NCBI GenBank assembly: GCA_002482415.1
Contig: DLFY01000228.1
Location: 12,067 to 18,225, forward strand
Origin: Phycisphaerales bacterium UBA7708
GTDB lineage: Bacteria; Planctomycetota; Phycisphaerae; Sedimentisphaerales; Anaerohalosphaeraceae
Length of the DNA: 6,159 nt
Reading direction: 5' to 3'
Each line of letters opens with the position of its first letter. Positions within the stretch are counted from its first letter, which is position 1. Shown piece after piece: positions 1 to 6,159 of this stretch. Below the pieces are notes generated by a model. It was given only the letters and a program-made list of their open reading frames with translations. It was not told the origin of the DNA and did no database searches. The position numbers and the translations under genes were made by a program.

Positions 1-713
1 GCTTTGTCCATCAGTTCTTCGGTAAAATCCGGCCAGTAAGTCGGGGTGACATAAAATTCCGAATAGGCCATCTGCCACAGCAGGAAATTACTGATGCGCA
101 TCTCGCCGCTGGTACGGATACATAAATCCACTTCCGGCCAGCCAGACGTATAAAGATGTCTGGCGAATTGTTTTTCGTCGATGGCTTCAGGCTTTAATTT
201 TCCCGCCAGGCAATCGCGGGCGATGCTCGCCGCCGCGTCGGCAATCTCCGTCTGCGAGGCGTAGTTCAGCGCCAGCCCGATGGTCAGTCCGGTGTTTGTG
301 CCGGTGATGCGCATGGTTTCATCAATTGCATCCAGAACCGTCTGGGGCAGCTTGTCTCGCCGGCCCAGATGAATCAGACGGGCATTGTTTTCCATCAACT
401 GAGGACGGATTGCTTCCAGATAAATGACATAAAGATGCATCAGGAAATCAACTTCATCCCTGGGCCGTTTCCAGTTCTGCATGCTGAACGAATACAGCGT
501 CAGAAACTCCACCCCGTTGTCAACGCAATATTGGGCGATGGTCTGTACGACCTTGGCGCCCTGTTCATGCCCGCGAAAACGCGGCAGATTTCGCTCGGTG
601 GCCCAGCGTCCATTGCCGTCCATGATGATGGCGATATGACGGGGAATTCCTGCAGGCTCCAGGCCGAGGCGTCCGGCGGCATGTTCTTTTTTGCTTTGGA
701 AGTCGCTGTTCAC
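1..713 (-). CDS. uppS: Isoprenyl transferase / undecaprenyl diphosphate synthase, 3' end cut by window edge
   Basis: This cis-prenyltransferase adds isopentenyl units to farnesyl diphosphate to make undecaprenyl diphosphate, precursor of the lipid carrier for peptidoglycan. The frame, read by hand, gives 237 residues, against about 250 for the family, so only the C-terminal tail is missing. Visible motifs are IPRHIAIIMDGNGRWA (about residues 24-39, with the catalytic Asp of MDGNGR), RFRGHEQGAKVV, LTLYSFSMQNWKRP, and the C-terminal IRTSGEMRISNFLLWQ followed by AYSEFY and WPDF. The start is taken as GTG at 713-711, because no ATG lies upstream of the catalytic motif. It begins 5 nt after the purA stop and has no clear Shine-Dalgarno, so translation may be coupled to purA. 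Two motifs differ from the usual form: SMQNW in place of S-x-E-N-W, and NYASQTEI in place of NYGGR-x-E-I. The family call is firm; the exact start is less sure. Confidence 0.95.
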   Translation of the reverse strand, partial: MNSDFQSKKEHAAGRLGLEPAGIPRHIAIIMDGNGRWATERNLPRFRGHEQGAKVVQTIAQYCVDNGVEFLTLYSFSMQNWKRPRDEVDFLMHLYVIYLEAIRPQLMENNARLIHLGRRDKLPQTVLDAIDETMRITGTNTGLTIGLALNYASQTEIADAAASIARDCLAGKLKPEAIDEKQFARHLYTSGWPEVDLCIRTSGEMRISNFLLWQMAYSEFYVTPTYWPDFTEELMDK

Positions 714-718
714 AGTGC

Positions 719-1996
<1,278 letters not shown>

Positions 1997-2018
1997 CTAT
2001 CCAGTCTGTCCTTATCTA

Positions 2019-2477
2019 TTATGACGTAATTTTGGCCACGAGATGATCCAATACGGTCGGCAGGTTGTCAAAGCCGCGATCACTGAGGCGAAGCTGTTTT
2101 TTCTGGCCGCCGTCAGTGTAATATATGATGAAATAGCCTTTGGTGCCAAAGTGCGTCTTATCAATACTTTCAATCTGGTCGTAACGGATAGAGATTTTTT
2201 CATACCGAAGACCCTGCTCATCAGCGACGACTTTTTTGTTTTTGATCATCCACAGGCGAGTGCCCAGCACCGCCGCCCCAAGCAGCATGAACGGAGGACT
2301 CTTCTGGTTGAAATACAGCGTGCTGTCAGGACTGCCGTCCTCAAGCGTGTGTTCCTGGATGAATTTCTGGTGATAATGGCCGTCATAATAAAACCACCCG
2401 GCCGCTCCGGTCAGAATGGCAATGATAATCAGTAAATTGTGTTTACGATACTTGCTCAGAGGTGCTTCAATGCTCAT
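2019..2477 (-). CDS. Uncharacterised small membrane protein with PH-like C-terminal domain
   Basis: A 152-residue protein that I cannot assign to a named family. Residues 1-13 are polar and basic. Two hydrophobic segments follow at about 14-31 and 62-78, separated by a polar stretch of about 30 residues (HYHQKFIQEHTLEDGSPDS). Residues 80-150 alternate short beta-like stretches and end in a helix (VVADEQGLRYEKISIRYDQI, then YFIIYYTDGG and LRLSDRGFDNLPTVLDHL). This pattern, with a Y-D-Q-I-E-S-I-D turn, resembles the bacterial PH-like domains found after membrane hairpins. The start is set at ATG 2477 because AGGGAAGGA lies 7 nt upstream. A longer frame reaching 2543 would overlap the preceding gene and lacks such a site. 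By hydrophobicity both termini should share one side of the membrane, probably the cytoplasm. The PH-like call is inference from pattern; the reading frame is well supported. Confidence 0.85.
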   Translation of the reverse strand: MSIEAPLSKYRKHNLLIIIAILTGAAGWFYYDGHYHQKFIQEHTLEDGSPDSTLYFNQKSPPFMLLGAAVLGTRLWMIKNKKVVADEQGLRYEKISIRYDQIESIDKTHFGTKGYFIIYYTDGGQKKQLRLSDRGFDNLPTVLDHLVAKITS

Positions 2478-2484
2478 TGATAAG

Positions 2485-2493
2485 TCCTTCCCT
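2485..2493 (-). promoter_or_regulatory. Ribosome binding site that sets the start of the PH-like membrane protein
   Basis: The minus strand reads AGGGAAGGA, ending 7 nt before the ATG at 2477. This strong Shine-Dalgarno supports the shorter start over upstream in-frame codons that lie inside the preceding gene. Confidence 0.75.
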
Positions 2494-2502
2494 GAATAAC
2501 CA

Positions 2503-3255
2503 TTATCTTCTCTGGGCAATCGCGCTGACCAGAGGCTGTACAAAATACGGCAGCACCCGGTCGAACATCAACTGCTCTCCCAGTTTGCACTGCTGGCGAT
2601 ACGATTCAATCAGCTCCGCCGACATCGCCGGGTTGGGATAGCGGCGTATGGTAAAGTACAGGCTGATCGGCTCATCCTGTTTGAATTTCTCATTTTTCAT
2701 GTCATAGATGCTCGTTCGCGATTCCACGGCAACCCGCGCCTGCGTGCGAAAGTCGTCACTGAGCGATACAATCACCGATGGATTGCAGCCGATGGTCTTG
2801 GCCCCGCCGATCTCAAACAGCGACCCAAAACTCGAACCCGCCAGCAGGGCCTCTGCAATCACTTCATCATGATTGCCCTGATAATCAAAATCCATCGTGA
2901 AGGTCACATCAATCGAATCCACATCCAGCGCAGTTACCCCCAGCATATAGGGCATCAGTTCCAGCACCTCGCAATGCAGCGCATACGCCTCACCCAGCTT
3001 TTCAGGTTCCGCACACCCGGCGGTGATACGTTCGGATTCGAGGCTGACCCAGCGATATTTCTGACCTTGTCTCTCTTCTTCAAGCAAAAATTCCCCGTTA
3101 TCTCGCTTGGAAAAGTGAAGCATGTTCGGAAATCGCTTACGCAACTGCTCGAAAAAACTCAAGACCGTATCCCGCTCAGCCGGCAGCTCAAGCTGGGTAT
3201 TTACGCATAAATCAACATAAAAATCGTCACAAAACGACCCAAAACTATTGGTCAT
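2503..3255 (-). CDS. Conserved-looking hypothetical protein, soluble, 250 residues
   Basis: I cannot name the function. The protein has no signal peptide or membrane segment, is acidic, and appears to be a cytoplasmic mixed alpha/beta protein. Notable segments are an N-terminal SFGSFCDDFYVDL (4-16), a helix with FFEQLRKRFPNM (34-45), an F-L-L-E-E-E-R stretch (56-62), beta-like DVDSIDVTFTMDFDY (111-125), and SFGSLFEIGGAKTIGCNPS (142-160) before a C-terminal helix. No nucleotide-binding, metal-binding or protease motif is visible. From memory, proteins beginning with a similar SFGSF-DDFYV segment occur in Planctomycetota as uncharacterised proteins; I could not verify this. The ATG at 3255 was chosen because GGAGA lies 7 nt upstream; an in-frame GTG at 3279 lacks such a site. 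It is the first gene of the downstream cluster and lies 25 nt before the PH-like gene, so the two may act together. Confidence 0.85.
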   Translation of the reverse strand: MTNSFGSFCDDFYVDLCVNTQLELPAERDTVLSFFEQLRKRFPNMLHFSKRDNGEFLLEEERQGQKYRWVSLESERITAGCAEPEKLGEAYALHCEVLELMPYMLGVTALDVDSIDVTFTMDFDYQGNHDEVIAEALLAGSSFGSLFEIGGAKTIGCNPSVIVSLSDDFRTQARVAVESRTSIYDMKNEKFKQDEPISLYFTIRRYPNPAMSAELIESYRQQCKLGEQLMFDRVLPYFVQPLVSAIAQRR

Positions 3256-3262
3256 TTTTCTA

Positions 3263-3267
3263 TCTCC
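3263..3267 (-). promoter_or_regulatory. Ribosome binding site deciding the start at 3255
   Basis: GGAGA on the minus strand lies 7 nt before ATG 3255. It favours this start over the in-frame GTG at 3279, which has only AT-rich sequence upstream. Confidence 0.7.
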
Positions 3268-3293
3268 AAAAACAATCACACAATCAACACATC

Positions 3294-3322
3294 ATTTTCT
3301 CACAAATTAAGCTTTTTTACAA
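3294..3322 (-). promoter_or_regulatory. Candidate sigma70-type promoter for the downstream cluster
   Basis: The minus strand has TTGTAA (3322-3317) and GAAAAT (3299-3294) with a 17-nt spacer. Each hexamer matches 4 of 6 consensus positions. It sits in the AT-rich gap and would start transcription near 3287, about 30 nt before the ATG at 3255. The match is modest and AT-rich DNA gives such matches by chance. Confidence 0.35.
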
Positions 3323-3362
3323 GATTTATTCGTGTGGAGATAAGCAAGTTTTTAAAATTATG

Positions 3363-3386
3363 AGCATATATAGATATATAATAGCT
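3363..3386 (-). terminator. Weak terminator-like AT-rich hairpin after the pgpA-uppP gene
   Basis: Five nt after the TAG stop of the fusion gene the minus strand has AGC and GCT arms enclosing nearly self-complementary TATATAT runs. It can form an imperfect hairpin with two bulged bases. A short U-rich tail (ATAATTTT) follows. The stem is mostly A-U and the tail poor, so it may be only a partial terminator or no terminator. The other gene junctions have no such structure. Confidence 0.25.
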
Positions 3387-3391
3387 GAATA

Positions 3392-4720
3392 CTACAGCAA
3401 AGACACAAAAGTCATCATCGCCAGAATCAGGCAATACAGGGCGAAGATTTTCAGGTTTCGTTTCCGTGACACTGCAATCAGTATCTTTAATGCAAATATC
3501 CCGACGATACAGGAAGCAATCATCCCGGCCAAAGTGGGCATGACAGGGAAATTGCCGCTATACAGATAGTCTATATTTTGAATGGCTTTGATTGCAGCCC
3601 CTCCCAGGATAGCCGGAATGGAAATCAAAAAGCTGAATTCCACCGCCCATCGCGGACGGATTCCCAGCAGAATGGCCGTACAGATGGTCGAACCGCTGCG
3701 GGACATACTCGGCAAAATCGCCAGCCCCTGTGCCAGCCCGATCAGAACCGCCGCCCCGAATCCAAACCGTTTGAGACCAATATGGCCTTTGCGAAAATCG
3801 GCCCCGAAAAGAAACAAGGCCGACACCACCCACCAGAACCCAAGCCCGAACATCCCGCGTCCTGATTCCAGCAAATCATCAAAAAGAATATACAGGACTC
3901 CGGTCGCAATAGTCGCAACAATCCCCAGAATGGCCAGTCGCACCGGGGCTTTTTTCTGAACCAGTTCTATTGGTTTTAACCCGGATTTGAACGACGATAC
4001 AAGCCCGGCAAAAAATCGGGCGATGGTTTTACGAAACACAATCAGAATAGACAAGACAGTCCCCAGATGCAGCGCCAGGTCAAATACAATCATCTGCGGA
4101 TTTTCTGCATCCATGCCCGGCAGCAGATGCTGAAATAAAACCAGATGACCTTCCGACGATACCGGCAGAAACTCAGTCAATCCCTGTACGGCCCCCAGCA
4201 GGATGGTGGAAGCAGCCGTTATCGCTGCTTCTTCCTGCGGCAGACCATTCCAGTAAGCCAGTGTTCGCCCGGCAATCCAGACACCCGCCGCCCACAGTCC
4301 TGCCGCAAGATCATCGGCCAGAATCCCCCAGCCGGCCGGCAGTTTTTCCAGCTTTTTGCAAGGCCACGGCTTGACGATGTCGAAGAACCGAAACAAACCA
4401 AACAGAAATGCCGACATCCAGCAGAAATCAAGCGGTGCAATCAACTGCGCCAGCAGCAACGCCAGGGCCTGCCCCGCGACTTCATCGCTGACAATCTGCC
4501 CCGGGTCTGTTCGACCCGTTTGTGCAATTACCGAAGGCGAGCATACCACCGAAACCAGACATCCCGCCCCAAGCAGAACCGCCATCGCCCAGATTGCCGC
4601 TTCGGGTCCGAACAAAATCCCCGCCGCCATGAATATCACCGCCGGAAGCAGCGATCCCCACGTCCCCGGCGCCCCCGGCAGCAGCCCCAGCCCTAAACCG
4701 CTTGTCCATAATCGATTCAT
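3392..4720 (-). CDS. pgpA-uppP: Fused phosphatidylglycerophosphatase A and undecaprenyl-diphosphatase
   Basis: A 442-residue membrane protein that joins two enzymes usually encoded separately. Residues 1 to about 152 are a full PgpA, which dephosphorylates phosphatidylglycerol phosphate. They show GLLPGAPGTWGSL (12-24), DPGQIVSDE (72-80), FRFFDIVKPWP (110-120) and the DD pair of ILADDLAAG (133-141). Residues from about 167 to 442 are a full UppP/BacA, which converts undecaprenyl diphosphate to the monophosphate carrier. They show QGLTEFLPVSSEGHL (179-193), with Q179, E183 and His192 at the expected catalytic positions, and PSMSRSGSTI (337-346) with Arg341. Both modules have normal length and many hydrophobic segments. 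The linker (153-166) contains no ATG or GTG, so there is no sign of two separate genes. The start overlaps the previous stop by 1 nt (TGATG), with AAAGGA 6 nt upstream, which suggests coupled translation. SSEGH is unusual; S or T is more common than E. Confidence 0.95.
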   Translation of the reverse strand: MNRLWTSGLGLGLLPGAPGTWGSLLPAVIFMAAGILFGPEAAIWAMAVLLGAGCLVSVVCSPSVIAQTGRTDPGQIVSDEVAGQALALLLAQLIAPLDFCWMSAFLFGLFRFFDIVKPWPCKKLEKLPAGWGILADDLAAGLWAAGVWIAGRTLAYWNGLPQEEAAITAASTILLGAVQGLTEFLPVSSEGHLVLFQHLLPGMDAENPQMIVFDLALHLGTVLSILIVFRKTIARFFAGLVSSFKSGLKPIELVQKKAPVRLAILGIVATIATGVLYILFDDLLESGRGMFGLGFWWVVSALFLFGADFRKGHIGLKRFGFGAAVLIGLAQGLAILPSMSRSGSTICTAILLGIRPRWAVEFSFLISIPAILGGAAIKAIQNIDYLYSGNFPVMPTLAGMIASCIVGIFALKILIAVSRKRNLKIFALYCLILAMMTFVSLL

Positions 4721-5472
4721 CAGAAATCCTTTCCCGCTTTGGATCGCAAAATAAACAGAATATACTCGTACATCGCGGCTGACAATCCCGACAGCGGAAT
4801 AAAGACAAGCAGCCTGATCACCAGCGGTGCAGCCAGAGACGGCACATAATCCTGCCGCCAGGTCTTTTCAAGATAAAACGCCCCGATACTGTAAACCATC
4901 GCCGCCGTAAATCCCCCCAGCATTGCCATCCTGATTTTCTTGAATAATCGCATTCCTCCCGCAAATCCCGCGATCAATCCTCCGCACAACAGCGGTGCTG
5001 TCATCGCCCAAAGACTTTTCAGGTACCACAAATTATTCCATGACGGCATCGTGCCAATCCGCTGATAATGCATCTGATGCAAACCGATGAGCAAAGCCCA
5101 AATCAGCCCCACGACAACAGGTATATGCAGATACCGACTCTGCTGGGGTGATTGTTGTGCGGCCATCCCGCCAAACTGTCGCCCAAGCAGCCGAAGCCGG
5201 CACCCGATATGTCGGGTCAACCGCCGGGGATCGCACACAAAACGATGCCAGCGCGCCGGCAATAGCCGCAGCGGCAGATGGGCCAGAAACCATGCAGGAT
5301 ACTGGTCAATAAACCGAGCCGTCACAGAATCGATACGCCCGTTTTGCAGCCAGTCAATCAGCCTGCGGACAATCCCCTGCCGCAGGGTCCGTCTCAGGCC
5401 CGCAGGCAGCGGGCAGTCTTCCAGCCGGGCGGCAAGGGCATCGAGGGTAAAGTCTGGTTCATGTCGGTCCAT
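4720..5472 (-). CDS. Uncharacterised membrane protein, 250 residues, about four membrane segments
   Basis: I do not recognise this protein. Residues 1-112 are hydrophilic and rich in Arg and Leu (LPAGLRRTLRQGIVRRLIDWL, 22-42, and LRLLPARWHRFVCDPRRLTR, 68-87) and look cytoplasmic and helical. The C-terminal half has hydrophobic stretches at about 116-132, 152-172, 183-200 and 211-238, giving roughly four membrane passes with a short charged C terminus. No catalytic motif is visible. The ATG at 5472 lies 10 nt after the dgt stop; AGGAG overlaps that stop and sits 13 nt upstream, somewhat far. Its TGA overlaps the ATG of the pgpA-uppP gene. This tight link suggests, but does not show, a role with the lipid phosphatase, for example as a membrane partner. 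Confidence 0.85.
   Translation of the reverse strand: MDRHEPDFTLDALAARLEDCPLPAGLRRTLRQGIVRRLIDWLQNGRIDSVTARFIDQYPAWFLAHLPLRLLPARWHRFVCDPRRLTRHIGCRLRLLGRQFGGMAAQQSPQQSRYLHIPVVVGLIWALLIGLHQMHYQRIGTMPSWNNLWYLKSLWAMTAPLLCGGLIAGFAGGMRLFKKIRMAMLGGFTAAMVYSIGAFYLEKTWRQDYVPSLAAPLVIRLLVFIPLSGLSAAMYEYILFILRSKAGKDF
4727..4732 (-). promoter_or_regulatory. Ribosome binding site for pgpA-uppP within the preceding gene
   Basis: AAAGGA on the minus strand ends 6 nt before ATG 4720 and lies inside the last codons of the upstream membrane-protein gene. With the TGATG stop/start overlap it indicates coupled translation. Confidence 0.65.
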
Positions 5473-5482
5473 ATCCGGCGAT

Positions 5483-6159
5483 TCACTCCTGCATACTCAT
5501 CGCATAGCGATCCGTCATCCCGGACACATAATCGCAGACAATCCGCTTCAAGCCTTCCGCGGCAATCATGTGCTGATAATAATGCGGCATCTGCTCAGGC
5601 CTGGTGCAGTATTTCTCGAACAGCCGGGTCAGCCATCCGCGGATGGACTGTGCCTGTCCGGCAATCTTCGGATGATAATACAGATTCGTATAGAGAAACC
5701 GTTCCAGCTCGCGCAGTTTGGTTTCCGCCTCCGCCGACAAGTCAATCAGCCGCTCCGGGCAGCCGTACACATCCTCCAGCGACTCAATACGGTGCTTCTC
5801 CAGAAGCTGCCTGCTGGTCTCGATGGCATCAATCGCCAGGTAATCCAGAATCGCCTTGGAAATCCGTGTCCGCCGGATGACAATGTCATCAATCTGCTCG
5901 GCCCCGACCGTACGGCAGGCCTCCTCATACAACGCTATCCCTTTGAGCTGCTCTTCATTCAGCAGCCGCGAACGCAGGCCGTCTTCCAAATCATGACAGT
6001 TATACGCAATGCGGTCGGCGACATCGGCAATCCGACCTTCCAGGCAAATGGCCTCCGCCGATCCGTCGGGTTTATCATAGGGGCTTTGATGCTTGGCCAG
6101 CGCCATCCGCGTTTCATACATCAAATTTAATCCCGCAAACGCCGGATACGGATGCTCCA
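5483..6159 (-). CDS. dgt: dGTPase-like HD-domain triphosphohydrolase, C-terminal part (5' end outside window)
   Basis: Enzymes of this family cleave dGTP, and often other dNTPs, to the nucleoside and triphosphate in the cytoplasm, adjusting the dNTP pool. The visible 224 residues start mid-protein with EHPYPAFAGLNLMYETR, the segment that in this family follows the HD metal site. Then come AKHQSPYD (21-28), LEGRIADVADRIAYNCHDLEDG (39-60), whose ADRIAY Asp aligns with the fourth HD metal ligand in related enzymes, and the C-terminal YVSGMTDRYA (210-219), typical of dGTPases. The H and HD part of the active site lies upstream of the window. Family members are usually about 370-400 residues or longer, so about 40 percent is missing. 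The frame is open through 6159, so the TTG at 6124 is not the real start. It is followed 10 nt later by the membrane-protein gene. Confidence 0.93.
   Translation of the reverse strand, partial: EHPYPAFAGLNLMYETRMALAKHQSPYDKPDGSAEAICLEGRIADVADRIAYNCHDLEDGLRSRLLNEEQLKGIALYEEACRTVGAEQIDDIVIRRTRISKAILDYLAIDAIETSRQLLEKHRIESLEDVYGCPERLIDLSAEAETKLRELERFLYTNLYYHPKIAGQAQSIRGWLTRLFEKYCTRPEQMPHYYQHMIAAEGLKRIVCDYVSGMTDRYAMSMQE

Larger units (their letters stand above)
3261..3343 (-). repeat. Inverted repeat pairing a leader segment with the ribosome binding site
   Basis: On the minus strand TATCTCCA (3342-3335) is the exact reverse complement of TGGAGATA (3268-3261), which contains the GGAGA Shine-Dalgarno of the gene starting at 3255. 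One G-U pair could extend it to 9 pairs. In an mRNA starting upstream of 3343 the two arms could pair across a loop of about 66 nt and mask the start. It would be absent from a transcript starting at the proposed promoter at 3294-3322, so any role depends on the true start site. It may be chance. Confidence 0.3.

Noticed and set aside
500..682. 60-residue minus-strand open frame inside uppS
   Set aside because: It is a different frame of the uppS region; the true frame carries the full cis-prenyltransferase motifs.
2019..2543. Longer form of the PH-like protein starting at 2543
   Set aside because: The extra 22 residues overlap the end of the preceding gene; the ATG at 2477 has a very strong ribosome binding site.
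2503..3279. Longer form of the 250-residue hypothetical protein starting at GTG 3279
   Set aside because: The GTG has no Shine-Dalgarno, while the ATG at 3255 has GGAGA 7 nt upstream.
3360..3569. 69-residue plus-strand open frame at the edge of the intergenic gap
   Set aside because: Most of it is antisense to the UppP domain, and the start lies in AT-rich sequence with no ribosome binding site.
5087..6130. Long plus-strand open frame (347 residues) opposite dgt and the membrane-protein gene
   Set aside because: It spans two real minus-strand genes and their junction, and has low-complexity Arg/Ser/Pro-rich composition typical of an antisense shadow.

Overview
This window looks like ordinary chromosomal DNA of a bacterium, moderately GC-rich, with all seven genes on the minus strand. 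Two of them run off the window edges. My best guess is Planctomycetota, perhaps the Phycisphaerae/Sedimentisphaerales side. This rests on the style of the two uncharacterised proteins upstream of purA, which resemble proteins I remember from that phylum, and on variant motifs in UppS and PurA. No 16S or other marker gene is present, so the assignment is an inference.

Read in the direction of transcription (high to low coordinates) there are two compact gene clusters. Cluster A (6159 to 3392) holds the C-terminal part of a dGTPase-type HD phosphohydrolase (dgt), an unrecognised 250-residue protein with about four membrane segments, and a 442-residue protein that fuses two lipid phosphatases: PgpA (phosphatidylglycerophosphatase A) and UppP/BacA (undecaprenyl-diphosphatase). 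The genes are 10 nt apart or overlap by 1 nt, so they are probably one operon. A 136-bp AT-rich gap (3256-3391) separates the clusters. It holds a weak terminator-like hairpin, a plausible sigma70-type promoter and an inverted repeat that could mask a ribosome binding site.

Cluster B (3255 to 1) holds an unrecognised soluble 250-residue protein, a 152-residue protein with two membrane segments and a PH-like tail, purA (adenylosuccinate synthetase) and uppS (undecaprenyl diphosphate synthase, last residues cut off). The gaps are 25, 25 and 5 nt, so this is probably a second operon.

The genes link nucleotide metabolism (dGTPase, PurA) with membrane-lipid and cell-envelope carrier metabolism. 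UppS makes undecaprenyl diphosphate and the UppP half of the fusion dephosphorylates it to the carrier used for peptidoglycan and other envelope polymers. The PgpA half makes phosphatidylglycerol. The most notable item is the PgpA-UppP fusion. I found no RNA genes, mobile elements, CRISPR arrays or phage-like genes.
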